This document shows positions 1-8,532 of a stretch of 64,000 bases of DNA, in pieces. The stretch is from contig NZ_CP159253.1 of assembly GCF_040438645.1 (NCBI RefSeq), positions 3,472,001 to 3,536,000 of the forward strand. The letters run 5' to 3'. Numbering within the stretch: the first letter of the stretch is position 1; each line of letters begins with the position of its first letter. The stretch comes from Mesorhizobium sp. WSM2240. GTDB lineage: Bacteria > Pseudomonadota > Alphaproteobacteria > Rhizobiales > Rhizobiaceae. The translations under genes and the position numbers were made by a program. The notes beneath the pieces were generated by a model that saw nothing but the letters and a program-made list of their open reading frames with translations, had not been told where the DNA came from and did no database searches.

Positions 1-324
1 GATGCGGGGCAGCGTCGGATCGGTCATGTCCTTTTCGATGATGAAGGTCTCGACCGTCCGGTAGTCCTCGCCTTCGTGGCCACAGAGCCCAGTTGCGACC
101 TGAGTGCCGTCCTTGGCCGACGACACCTGCAGCCATTCGCATCCTGTCTCGTAGCCCTCGACGCTGTCGGCCTTCAGCACTAGCATTTCGTCATTGTTGT
201 AATTGCTGTCACGCATGAATTTGCATCCGGCCTCGTTGCCCCAGACACCCTCCAACGCAAGGGTTTGTGCCTGTGCCGGGCCAGCTACGCTGGCGACGAT
301 CGTTGCAACGCAAGTCAACCGCAT
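1..324 (-). CDS. Small exported protein, unknown function (3' end cut by window edge)
   Basis: This reading frame runs off the left edge, so only the N-terminal 108 residues are visible. It starts with a convincing signal peptide: Met-Arg, a hydrophobic core, then Gly-Pro-Ala-Gln-Ala before the probable cleavage site near residue 19. The mature part is polar with several cysteines and I recognise no family. I chose the ATG at 324. A GTG at 342 would overlap the hydA stop codon in a GTGA arrangement and a TTG at 336 is also possible; all three keep the signal peptide. It is the last visible gene of the pyrimidine operon and may be translationally coupled to hydA. Its periplasmic role is unknown. 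That it is a real gene is fairly likely because of the signal peptide and tight spacing. Confidence 0.6.
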   Translation of the reverse strand, partial: MRLTCVATIVASVAGPAQAQTLALEGVWGNEAGCKFMRDSNYNNDEMLVLKADSVEGYETGCEWLQVSSAKDGTQVATGLCGHEGEDYRTVETFIIEKDMTDPTLPRI

Positions 325-338
325 CAGCAACGCCAAGC

Positions 339-1787
339 TCACACTCCCGCCGGAATGCCGGTGCGCTCGACTTTGCGCGGCGCGACGACCTCTTTCCACT
401 TTGACAGAGCGCGGTTTACCGCGGCATTCGGCTCGCGGGCGACGAATTCGCCGTGGCCGGGCTTCGCCAGCACGTCCGATTCCTGGATGACCAGTTCGCC
501 GCGCGACAGCACGAAGCGCGGCAGGCCAGTCACTTCGAAGCCTTCGAAAACGTTGTAGTCGATCACCGACTGCTGGTCCTTTGCCGAAATCGTCTTCTTG
601 CGCTTGGGATCCCACACCACGATGTCGGCGTCCGCTCCTTCGACGATGGCGCCCTTTTTCGGGTACATATTCAATATCTTGGCGATGTTCGTGGAAGTGA
701 CGGCGACGAACTCGTTCATGGTCAGCCGGCCGGTATTGACCCCCTTGGTCCACAGCACAGGCATGCGGTCTTCGAGCCCGCCCGTGCCGTTCGGGATTTT
801 TGTGAAATCTCCGACGCCGAAGCGCTTCTGCTCCGTCGTGAAGGAGCAATGGTCGGTCGCGACCACCTGCAGAGACCCTGCCTGCAAGCCGGCCCACAGC
901 GAATCCTGGTGCAGCTTGTTGCGGAAGGGCGGGCTCATCACACGGCGCGCCGCATGGTCCCAATCCTTGTTCATGTACTCGCTTTCGTCGAGCGTCAGGT
1001 GCTGCACCAGCGGCTCGCCGAAAACGCGCATGCCCTTCTGCCTGGCCCTGCGGATCGCCTCATGCGCCTGCTCGCAGGAAACGTGCACGACGTATAGCGG
1101 CGCGCCCGCCATATCGGCGATCATGATGGCGCGGTTGGTCGCCTCGCCTTCCACCTCCGGCGGCCGCGAATAGGCGTGCGCCTCCGGGCCATCATTGCCG
1201 GCGGCGAGCAGCTTTTGCTGCAACTGCGCGACCACGTCGCCGTTTTCGGCATGGACCAGCGGCAACGCGCCGAGGGCTGCGCAGCGCTGGAACGACGAAT
1301 ACATTTCGTCGTCGTCGACCATCAGCGCGCCCTTGTACGCCATGAAATGCTTGAACGAGGTGATGCCCTTGTCGACGACGGTCGCCATCTCGTTGAACAC
1401 CTGCTCGCCCCACCAGGTGATCGCCATGTGGAAGGAAAAATCCGCGCAGGCCTTGGAGGTCTTGTTATCCCACATCTGCAAGGCTTCGAGCAGCGACTGG
1501 CCCGGCGACGGCAGGCAGAAGTCAACCACCATGGTCGTGCCGCCGGCGAGTGCCGCGCGCGTGCCGCTCTCGAAATCGTCGGCCGAATAGGTGCCCATGA
1601 ACGGCATTTCGAGGTGAGTGTGCGGATCGATGCCGCCCGGCATCACATAACAACCGGTGGCGTCATATTCGTGGTCGGCATGCAAGTCCGGCCCGATGCC
1701 GATGATCTTGTCGTGCTTGATCAGCACATCGCCCTTCCAGGTGCGGTCGGCCGTGACAATGGTGCCGTTCTTGATGACTTTGGACAT
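339..1787 (-). CDS. hydA: Dihydropyrimidinase (D-hydantoinase family)
   Basis: Predicted to open the ring of dihydrouracil or dihydrothymine to N-carbamoyl-beta-amino acids, the second step of reductive pyrimidine degradation in the cytoplasm. The 482-residue protein has the expected cyclic amidohydrolase metal site: an HTH motif at about 56-58, the bridging lysine in FMAYK at about 152, histidines at about 179 (HAENGD) and 235 (HVSCEQA), and Asp at about 312 (ATDHCSF). The start at 1787 is preferred over an in-frame ATG at 1823 because an AGGGA ribosome site lies just upstream and the sequence then begins with MSKVIKNGT, typical of the family. It follows the carbamoyl-amino acid hydrolase gene by 66 bp on the same strand. 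Hydantoinase activity is an alternative, but the pathway context favours dihydropyrimidinase. Confidence 0.95.
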   Translation of the reverse strand: MSKVIKNGTIVTADRTWKGDVLIKHDKIIGIGPDLHADHEYDATGCYVMPGGIDPHTHLEMPFMGTYSADDFESGTRAALAGGTTMVVDFCLPSPGQSLLEALQMWDNKTSKACADFSFHMAITWWGEQVFNEMATVVDKGITSFKHFMAYKGALMVDDDEMYSSFQRCAALGALPLVHAENGDVVAQLQQKLLAAGNDGPEAHAYSRPPEVEGEATNRAIMIADMAGAPLYVVHVSCEQAHEAIRRARQKGMRVFGEPLVQHLTLDESEYMNKDWDHAARRVMSPPFRNKLHQDSLWAGLQAGSLQVVATDHCSFTTEQKRFGVGDFTKIPNGTGGLEDRMPVLWTKGVNTGRLTMNEFVAVTSTNIAKILNMYPKKGAIVEGADADIVVWDPKRKKTISAKDQQSVIDYNVFEGFEVTGLPRFVLSRGELVIQESDVLAKPGHGEFVAREPNAAVNRALSKWKEVVAPRKVERTGIPAGV

Positions 1788-1853
1788 GTCTTGCGTTCCC
1801 TGTTCTGTCGCGCGCTTTTCCAAGCGCCAAAGCCGATATGAAGCGAAGGCAGA

Positions 1854-3104
1854 TCAGTCTACGATCACCGCTGTTTCCACCACCGCGTGGAAGAGCACGT
1901 CGCAGCCGGCCGCGGCCCATTCGGGGAAAATCTCCTCGGCCTCGTTGTGGCTGAGCCCGTCGACGCAGGGGCACATCACCATAGCCGTCGGCGCCACCCG
2001 GTTGATCCAGCAGGCATCATGACCGGCGCCAGAGACGATGTTGCGATGCGAGTAGCCGAGCCTTTCAGCCGCGTCTCGGATCGCTTTCACGCAACCTTCG
2101 TCGAAGGTCACCGGATCGAAATGGCCGACCTGCTCGATTTCGAATTTTATGTCCAGCGCCTCGCAGATAAGCGCGACGCCGTCGCGGATGCGAGCGTCCA
2201 TCTCGTCCAGCACGTCCTTGTTGGGGGAGCGGATGTCGATGGTGAAGACCGTGCGTCCGGCGATGATGTTGCGCGAGTTCGGATAGGCTTCCATGTGGCC
2301 GATCGCGCCGACCGCGTCGGGCTGGTAGTCCATCGCGATCTCGTGCACGAGTTCCGTCACCCGCGCCATGCCGAGCCCGGCATTGCGGCGCTTCGGCATG
2401 GGCGTCGAGCCGGTATGGCTCTCCTTGCCCGTCAGAGTGACCTGCAGCCATTTCAGCCCTTGGCCGTGGGTGACGACGCCGATGTCGATCATCTCGTCCT
2501 CGAGGATCGGCCCCTGCTCGATGTGGAGTTCGAAGAATGCCTTCATCTTGCGGGCGCCGACTTCCTCGTCGCCCTTCCAGCCGATGCGCTCGAGTTCGTC
2601 ACCGAAGCGCTTGCCCTTGGCGTCGACCCGGTCGTAGGCCCAATCCTTGTCGTGCACGCCGGCGAACACGCCGGAAGCGAGCATCGCAGGCGCGTAGCGG
2701 GTACCCTCCTCGTTCGTCCAGTTAGTGACGACGATCGGATGCTTCGTCTTGATGTCGAGCTCGTTGAGGGTGCGGATGATCTCCAGGCCGCCCAGCACGC
2801 CGAGCACGCCGTCATACTTGCCGCCGGTCGGCTGCGTATCGAGATGGCTGCCGACATAAACGGGCAGCGCGTCCGGGTCCGTGCCTTCGCGTCGGGCGAA
2901 CATCGTGCCCATCTGGTCGACGGCCATTTCGAGGCCGGCTTCCCTACACCATTTCTGGAAGAGATGGCGGCCCTCGCCGTCCTCGTCGGTCAGCGTCTGG
3001 CGGTTATTGCCCCCGGCAACGCCGGGGCCAATCTTCGCCATCTCCATGATGGAATCCCACAAACGGTCTGAATTGATTCGCAGATTCTCGCCTGGGGCGG
3101 CCAT
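1854..3104 (-). CDS. Zn-dependent M20-family amidohydrolase, probable N-carbamoyl-beta-alanine amidohydrolase
   Basis: A 416-residue member of the allantoate amidohydrolase / N-carbamoyl-L-amino acid hydrolase branch of peptidase family M20. Metal-site motifs are in order: GSHLDT (His87), Asp98 in GGKYDG, the Asn-Glu-Glu-Gly motif at 131-134, HIEQGP (His194) and SHNEAE (His386). The family cleaves an N-carbamoyl group to ammonia and CO2. Between hydA and a beta-alanine transaminase, the obvious substrate is N-carbamoyl-beta-alanine (or its methyl analogue from thymine), the third step of the reductive pathway. A GAGAGGA ribosome site precedes the ATG. Sequence alone does not separate ureidopropionase from hydantoin-pathway or allantoate enzymes; the context decides. 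Confidence 0.9.
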   Translation of the reverse strand: MAAPGENLRINSDRLWDSIMEMAKIGPGVAGGNNRQTLTDEDGEGRHLFQKWCREAGLEMAVDQMGTMFARREGTDPDALPVYVGSHLDTQPTGGKYDGVLGVLGGLEIIRTLNELDIKTKHPIVVTNWTNEEGTRYAPAMLASGVFAGVHDKDWAYDRVDAKGKRFGDELERIGWKGDEEVGARKMKAFFELHIEQGPILEDEMIDIGVVTHGQGLKWLQVTLTGKESHTGSTPMPKRRNAGLGMARVTELVHEIAMDYQPDAVGAIGHMEAYPNSRNIIAGRTVFTIDIRSPNKDVLDEMDARIRDGVALICEALDIKFEIEQVGHFDPVTFDEGCVKAIRDAAERLGYSHRNIVSGAGHDACWINRVAPTAMVMCPCVDGLSHNEAEEIFPEWAAAGCDVLFHAVVETAVIVD

Positions 3105-3181
3105 GTATTCGGTGTCCTCTCATTCTCTATCGCGGAAAGTCCGGCGGTTCCCGACGCCAGCCTTCCCGCTTCTTCGGTACG

Positions 3182-4510
3182 TCAGTCCACGAGGCGCAGC
3201 ACCTCGCGCACATGGTCGATCAGCTCGTCGATCTGGCCCTTGGTGATGATGAGCGGCGGCGACAGCGCGATGATGTCGCCGGTCGTGCGGATCAGCGCGC
3301 CGCGCTCGAACGCCTTCACGAAGGCCGAGAAGGCGCGCTTGGTTGGGCTGCCGGCGATCGGCGCAAGCTCGATCGCTCCGATCAGGCCGATGTTGCGGAT
3401 GTCGATGACGTTCGGCTCGCCCTTGAGCGAATGCAGCGCCTCTTCCCAGTAAGGGGCGAGTTCGGCGCCGCGGGTGAGCAGGCCCTCTTCCTTGTAGGTG
3501 TCGAGCGTGCCGAGTGCAGCGGCGCAGGCGATCGGGTTGCCCGAATAGGTGTAGCCGTGGAAGAACTCGATCATGTGCTCCGGGCCGGTCATGAAGGCGT
3601 CGTGGATTTCCTTCGTGACGAACACCGCCCCCATGGGGATGACGCCGTTGGATACGCCCTTGGCCGTGGTGATGATGTCCGGCGTGACGCCGAAATAATC
3701 CGCCGCGAACGGCGCGCCCATGCGGCCAAAGCCGGTGATGACCTCGTCGAAGATCAACAGGATACCGTGCTTGGTGCAGATCTCGCGCAGCTTCCGCAGA
3801 TAGCCTTTCGGCGGGATCAGGACGCCGGTCGAACCCGCCACCGGCTCGACAATCACCGCGGCGATGGTCGAGGCGTCGTGCAGCGTCACGATGCGCTCGA
3901 GTTCGTTGGCAAGTTCGGCGCCATATTCCGGCTCGCCGCGCGTAAATGCGTTCTTCTCCGGCAAATGCGTGTGCGGCATGTGGTCGACGCCGGTCAGCAA
4001 CGTGCCGAACATCTTGCGGTTGGTGACAATGCCCCCGACCGAGATGCCGCCGAAATTCACGCCGTGATAGCCGCGCTCGCGGCCGATGAGCCGGGTGCGC
4101 GAGCCCTCGCCCTTAACGCGCTGATAGGCCAGCGCGATCTTCAGCGCCGTATCGACCGATTCCGAACCCGAATTGGTGAAGAAAACGTGGTCCATGCCGG
4201 CCGGCGCGATGTCGACCAGCCGGTTGGCCAGTTCGAACACGATCGGGTGGCCCATCTGGAAGGCTGGCGCATAGTCGAGCTCGGCCGCCTGGCGCTGGAT
4301 CGCCTCGGTGATCTTCGGCCGGCAGTGACCGGCATTGACGCACCAGAGGCCGGCCGTGCCATCGAGAATCTTGCGGCCGTCGCTGGCCGTATAGTGCATG
4401 TCCTTGGCCGCGACCATCATGCGCGGCGCCTGCTTGAACTGCCGGTTCGACGTGAACGGCATCCAGAATGCGCTGAGGTCGTTCGGCGCTACATTCGTTC
4501 TGTTGGACAT
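3182..4510 (-). CDS. Class III omega-amino acid--pyruvate aminotransferase (beta-alanine transaminase)
   Basis: A 442-residue PLP fold-type I class III aminotransferase. The PLP lysine is K284 in TTAKGVSNG, the aspartate pairing with the ring nitrogen is in DEVITGFGR (255-263), and GSES near 115-118 contributes to phosphate binding. Close to the beta-alanine:pyruvate transaminase group, it would convert beta-alanine to malonate semialdehyde with alanine as product, the last amino-group step after uracil breakdown. The start at 4510 has an AAGGGAAGG ribosome site; the frame stays open upstream but that stretch reads like intergenic DNA. First gene of the operon running towards position 1, with a RutR-like operator about 80 bp upstream. 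Other omega-amino acids may also be substrates. Confidence 0.93.
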   Translation of the reverse strand: MSNRTNVAPNDLSAFWMPFTSNRQFKQAPRMMVAAKDMHYTASDGRKILDGTAGLWCVNAGHCRPKITEAIQRQAAELDYAPAFQMGHPIVFELANRLVDIAPAGMDHVFFTNSGSESVDTALKIALAYQRVKGEGSRTRLIGRERGYHGVNFGGISVGGIVTNRKMFGTLLTGVDHMPHTHLPEKNAFTRGEPEYGAELANELERIVTLHDASTIAAVIVEPVAGSTGVLIPPKGYLRKLREICTKHGILLIFDEVITGFGRMGAPFAADYFGVTPDIITTAKGVSNGVIPMGAVFVTKEIHDAFMTGPEHMIEFFHGYTYSGNPIACAAALGTLDTYKEEGLLTRGAELAPYWEEALHSLKGEPNVIDIRNIGLIGAIELAPIAGSPTKRAFSAFVKAFERGALIRTTGDIIALSPPLIITKGQIDELIDHVREVLRLVD

Positions 4511-4589
4511 GACCAAGCCTTCCCTTGAATCCCCTGTTTCGATACGGCCAACGCTTGGTCTTGGCTGCGTTTTCGTGCTACGCAAATTT

Positions 4590-4605
4590 TTGACCGATTG
4601 GACAA
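4590..4605. promoter_or_regulatory. Candidate RutR operator between the transaminase operon and rutR
   Basis: The 16 bases TTGACCGATTGGACAA match 12 of the 14 fixed positions of the RutR consensus described in Escherichia coli (TTGACCANNTGGTCAA). It lies in the 237-bp divergent region, about 80 bp before the transaminase start and 143 bp before rutR. The 12-mer TTTGACCGATTG here recurs in front of preT. Consensus match is seen; binding is inferred. Confidence 0.75.
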
Positions 4606-4747
4606 ACGTTAGCACCGCCAGATCGGCGGTCAAGGAAATAGTAGCGGAAATGGGCGGGCGAAATCGCGCTCCACAAGGCAGGTTAAACTGGTCCAGCCGA
4701 TTGGTCCACAGAACCGGTTTTGCCATATCGCGGGGAGCGGCATAGCT

Positions 4748-5386
4748 ATGGACACCAAGGCGCCCCGCCCCAGGACACGCATCCAGACGGAGAAGCGCGA
4801 ACTCATCCTGGAGGCGGCGCTCGAGGTTTTCTCGGCTCACGGTTTTCGCGGCTCGACCATCGACCAGATCGCCGAAGCGGCCGGAATGTCCAAGCCGAAC
4901 CTGCTTTATTATTTCCGCCGCAAAGAGGAAATCCACGAGACGCTGATGCAGCGCCTTCTCGACACTTGGCTGGCGCCGCTCAAGGAACTCGACGACATCG
5001 GCGACCCGCTGACCGAGCTGCGCAGCTATATCAGGCGCAAGCTCGAAATGGCGCGAGATTTCCCGCGCGAAAGTCGGCTCTTCGCCAACGAGATCCTGCA
5101 GGGCGCGCCGCGCATCATGCCGATGCTGGAAGGCGAGTTAAAAACCCTGGTCGACGAGAAGGCCGAGGTGATCAAGGGCTGGATGCGGGCAGGCAAGATC
5201 GTCAGGACCGATCCCTTCCACCTGATCTTCTCGATCTGGGCGACGACGCAGCATTATGCCGATTTCGATGTGCAGGTGCGGGCCGTGCTCGGCCCCGATC
5301 GCGGCGGCGAGGGCCGCTTCGAAGATGCGGCGCGGTTTCTGGAACACCTGTTCATGGAGGGACTTCGTCCGAGGGCGAACTCCTAG
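4748..5386 (+). CDS. rutR: TetR-family pyrimidine-responsive regulator RutR
   Basis: A 212-residue TetR-type repressor. The N-terminal helix-turn-helix covers about residues 15-62 (STIDQIAEAAGMSKPNLLYYF), and the C-terminal half has features I recognise from E. coli RutR: LLYYF, DIWLAPL-like DTWLAPL, a RLF-E-LAGAP-like RLFANEILQGAP segment and IWATTQHYADF. E. coli RutR is released from DNA by uracil. Here it sits between the two halves of a complete reductive pyrimidine pathway, so control of that pathway is the natural inference, supported by the operator-like palindromes at 4590 and 11312. It converges on the antiporter gene and the two stop codons share the bases CTAG. Whether it represses or activates cannot be read from the sequence. 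Confidence 0.92.
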   Translation: MDTKAPRPRTRIQTEKRELILEAALEVFSAHGFRGSTIDQIAEAAGMSKPNLLYYFRRKEEIHETLMQRLLDTWLAPLKELDDIGDPLTELRSYIRRKLEMARDFPRESRLFANEILQGAPRIMPMLEGELKTLVDEKAEVIKGWMRAGKIVRTDPFHLIFSIWATTQHYADFDVQVRAVLGPDRGGEGRFEDAARFLEHLFMEGLRPRANS

Positions 5387-7155
5387 CGATCCGTGACCGC
5401 AGCCCCCTGATCCAGCCGCTCGTCATGATGCTCGGAAGAAGTTGCTGCGGCGCGGTTCATGGCGAGGCGCTCTTCCGCCATCGCCTGCACCGCGGCCCGC
5501 ACCGCCGGATGACGCGACATGAAGAGTCTGAAATCGCGCAGCGACAAGACGAGGAAGTTGCAGTAATCGACCGCCGTCACATCGGCGGTGCGCGGCGCGC
5601 CGGTCAGCAGTGCCATTTCGCCGAAGAAGGAACCCGCGTTGAGCTGAACCTCGGTGCCGTTGACGTCGACCTCGACCGTTCCCGAAACGACGAAGTACAT
5701 GGCGTCGCCTCTTTCGCCCTCGCGCACGACGCGCTCGCCTGGCGAGGCAGCCTTGGGGACGAAGAGCAGAAGCAGTTCTTCCTGCGCCTCGGCATCAATC
5801 GCCGCAAAGAGCGGGAAAGTCTCGACGAATTCCGTGATCTTGCGAGCCTGCTCGTTCTCGCGCTTCTTGGCCTGGGCCCGGATACGGTCGAGCTCCACGG
5901 CCAGCACGCGTTCCCGGCGCCTGCCGAAATTGGTCGACCATTGCGGGAAACGGCTGCTTATCCACCGCTCCAACGCCTCCGCCGCGGCGAATGCAAGCGG
6001 ATTGATGGTTATGGCCAGGAGCGCGGCGGCGAGGATGAGGCTCTGGCCTTCCTGGGTCACCAATCCGTAGGTTGCGCCGAGGCCGGCGAGAATGAAGGAA
6101 AACTCGCCAATCTGGGCGATGCCCGCCGCGATGCCGAGCGCCAGCCGAACCGGATAGCGCAGGACAAGTATGATCAGGAAAGCATTGATCGGCTTTCCCA
6201 AGGCCGCGAGCGCTACCACCGCGAGCACCTCAAGCGGCTTCTCGACGAGGATGGTCGGATCGAACAGCATGCCGATCGAAACGAAGAACAGGACCGAGAA
6301 GGCGTCCTGCAGCGGCAAGGAATTGGCGGCGGCGCGATGGCTGAGCTGCGACTCGCCCATGATCACGCCGGCGAAGAACGCACCGAGCGCGAAAGACACT
6401 CCAAAAGCGGCGGCCGAACCGAAGGCGATGCCAAGCGCCATGGCCAGAACAGAGAGCGTGAAGAGCTCGCGTGAGCCGGTGCGCGCCACCTTGATCAGTA
6501 TCCAGGGCATAACCCTCGGCCCGATCAGGCCCGCAACCAGCGCAAAGCCGGCGACTTTCGAGAGCGTGAGGAGAATGGTGAGGGCTATCGGGGCGCTTGA
6601 AGCACCGCTGTCCGCTTCGGCATGCCCGCCCATGGTCTCGGCGAAAACCGGCAAAAGCACCAGCGCCAGCACCATCGCGAGATCCTCGACGATCAGCCAG
6701 CCGACCGCGACCCGTCCTTGCATCGAATCGACGAGGTTGCGCTCCTCGAGCGCCTTGAGCAGCACCACCGTGCTCGCCACCGAAACGCACAGTCCGAAGA
6801 CAATGCCGTAGCCGATACTCCATCCCCATAGCCAGGTGAGGCCGACGCCGAGCAGGGTCGCAAGCAGTATCTGGCCTAGAGCGCCCACGACCACCACGCC
6901 GCGCACGGCAAGCAGGTCGGAAGCCGAGAAATGCAGGCCGACGCCGAACATCAGGAGGATGATGCCGATTTCGGCGAGTTGCCCCGCCATATCCGCATCG
7001 GCCACGAAACCGGGGGTGAACGGTCCGATAAAGATGCCCGCGACGAGGTAGCCAACCAGCGCCGGCAACCGCAGCCTGTCGGCCAGATAGCCGAAGATGG
7101 ACGCCAGCACGAAACCGACGGCAATCGTCGCGACAAGGTTCACATCATGCGGCAA
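5383..7155 (-). CDS. CPA2-type cation:proton antiporter with C-terminal cyclic-nucleotide-binding-like domain
   Basis: A 590-residue inner-membrane protein. Residues about 1-395 form a dozen hydrophobic segments of the Na+/H+ exchanger (CPA2) fold, with the family-typical GVGLHFSASDL, WLIVEDLAMV and IGMLFDP stretches. After a charged linker (about 400-430), residues about 435-560 form a cNMP-binding-like domain with a phosphate-cassette-like motif GEMALLTGAPRTADVTA near 512-528. The arginine of the cassette is present, so nucleotide binding is possible but unproven. No TrkA-N (NAD-binding) domain is seen, unlike KefB/C. The transported ion could be Na+ or K+. It lies between the two pyrimidine operons but nothing shows shared control. 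Confidence 0.88.
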   Translation of the reverse strand: MPHDVNLVATIAVGFVLASIFGYLADRLRLPALVGYLVAGIFIGPFTPGFVADADMAGQLAEIGIILLMFGVGLHFSASDLLAVRGVVVVGALGQILLATLLGVGLTWLWGWSIGYGIVFGLCVSVASTVVLLKALEERNLVDSMQGRVAVGWLIVEDLAMVLALVLLPVFAETMGGHAEADSGASSAPIALTILLTLSKVAGFALVAGLIGPRVMPWILIKVARTGSRELFTLSVLAMALGIAFGSAAAFGVSFALGAFFAGVIMGESQLSHRAAANSLPLQDAFSVLFFVSIGMLFDPTILVEKPLEVLAVVALAALGKPINAFLIILVLRYPVRLALGIAAGIAQIGEFSFILAGLGATYGLVTQEGQSLILAAALLAITINPLAFAAAEALERWISSRFPQWSTNFGRRRERVLAVELDRIRAQAKKRENEQARKITEFVETFPLFAAIDAEAQEELLLLFVPKAASPGERVVREGERGDAMYFVVSGTVEVDVNGTEVQLNAGSFFGEMALLTGAPRTADVTAVDYCNFLVLSLRDFRLFMSRHPAVRAAVQAMAEERLAMNRAAATSSEHHDERLDQGAAVTDR

Positions 7156-7273
7156 GGCTCGACCTCGGCAGTCTTGTTCCCCTTCTGTCGGTGCAAGTTG
7201 GTGTAGTCAAACAGTTTTCGCCCCCAAAGCGAACCCCGAATGCGAAAATCTCGGCGGCCAACTGGCGAGCGGA

Positions 7274-8491
7274 TTATTGCAGGCGAACCGGCAAGCTTGC
7301 CAGGGCGCGAATGCCAAGCCGCTTGCGCCAAACAATTTTCGCCGGATCGACAGCTAATCGCATGGATGGAAACCGCGACAACAAGCGCTCGAACGCAATG
7401 GCCGCTTCGGCGCGGGCAAGCTGGAACCCGAGACAGAAATGCACGCCCGTGCCGAAGGAGAGATGCGGGTTGGGATGTCGCGCGATGTCGAAGCGGTGCG
7501 GATTCTCGAACTTCGCCGGATCGCAGTTCGCCGCCGAAAGGAAAGCCGCGAACATGTCGCCGCGTTTGAACGTAAGGCCCTGCCACTCGATGTCCCGCGC
7601 GGCGAAACGCGGCTTGGTCATCTGCACCGGCGAGACGTGGCGGAGGCATTCCTCAACACAGGTCGGCATCAGTGACGGATCGGCCTGCAGGCGCCGGCGT
7701 TCTTCCTCATGGGTGAGCAGGGTGTAGAGGCCGCCGGCGATGAGATGCGTTGTGGTCTCCTGCCCAGCGCCGAAGAGCAGGAAGATCATCGAGACCATCT
7801 CGTCCTCGGTCAGCCGCCCGCCCTCCATCTCGACTTCACCGAGTGCGGCGATCAGACCCTCCGGCAACGCCCCGCCGCCGGGCCGCGAGACGCGGCGAAG
7901 GTAGTTGACCACACTCCACACGCCGGGGACGGCGCGGAGGACCGCCCAGACATTGGCCGTGTCGGCGAGCCCGCCCAGCCATCTCTTGAAGCGATCGTGA
8001 TCCTTTTCCGGCAGGCCGAGCATCGCGCAGATGACGGACAGCGGCAGGTCGCGGCAGAACTCCGCCATCAGGTCGACTTCCACCCTGCCCTCCAGCCGGT
8101 CCAGCAGTCCGTCGGCCACATCGGCGATCATCGGCTTCATTGCGGCAATGCCCCTGCGCTGGAATGCCTGGTCGACGAGACCGCGCAACCGGCGATGCTC
8201 GGGGTCGTCGTGGCCCAGCATGTTGAGGGCGAGCAATCCGAGCGTTCGAGGAAGAACCCTGAGGACCCGCTCTTGCGTCTTGCTGCCGGCGTTGCCGGAA
8301 TCGCGGACGAAACTGCCGTGGTCCTTCAGCAATTCCACGCAGGCTTCATGCGTAACGGCAAGCCAAGTGCGTCCGACGATCGGCAGCCGCATCTGCACAA
8401 CCGGATCTGCCGCCCGCATCCGGTCGAGTTCCGGAAACGGGTTCGCGTGGAACTTCGGCGAGAGAATGTCGAAGTCGCGAGTCTCATTCAT
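7274..8491 (-). CDS. Cytochrome P450, third gene of the preTA operon
   Basis: A 405-residue soluble bacterial P450. Hallmarks are complete: an I-helix oxygen-binding stretch FGAGQETTTH (240-249), the K-helix ExxR at E281-R284, and the heme loop FGTGVHFCLG with the thiolate ligand Cys353. It starts 41 bp after the preA stop on the same strand with an AAAAGGC ribosome site, so it is probably co-transcribed with dihydropyrimidine dehydrogenase. No dedicated ferredoxin or ferredoxin reductase gene is adjacent; the iron-sulfur parts of PreA/PreT are the nearest electron carriers, but using them is speculation. Its substrate is unknown: a modified pyrimidine or nucleobase-derived compound would fit the context. 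Family call is certain, physiological role open. Confidence 0.93.
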   Translation of the reverse strand: MNETRDFDILSPKFHANPFPELDRMRAADPVVQMRLPIVGRTWLAVTHEACVELLKDHGSFVRDSGNAGSKTQERVLRVLPRTLGLLALNMLGHDDPEHRRLRGLVDQAFQRRGIAAMKPMIADVADGLLDRLEGRVEVDLMAEFCRDLPLSVICAMLGLPEKDHDRFKRWLGGLADTANVWAVLRAVPGVWSVVNYLRRVSRPGGGALPEGLIAALGEVEMEGGRLTEDEMVSMIFLLFGAGQETTTHLIAGGLYTLLTHEEERRRLQADPSLMPTCVEECLRHVSPVQMTKPRFAARDIEWQGLTFKRGDMFAAFLSAANCDPAKFENPHRFDIARHPNPHLSFGTGVHFCLGFQLARAEAAIAFERLLSRFPSMRLAVDPAKIVWRKRLGIRALASLPVRLQ

Positions 8492-8532
8492 GGCGTGCCT
8501 TTTCGCGCCGCCTCGCCCGAGACTTTTTTAAA

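Noticed and set aside
4511..4936. Upstream extension of the transaminase by 142 codons
   Set aside because: The extension runs through the operator region and into rutR, whereas ATG 4510 has a strong ribosome site and the family-typical N-terminus.
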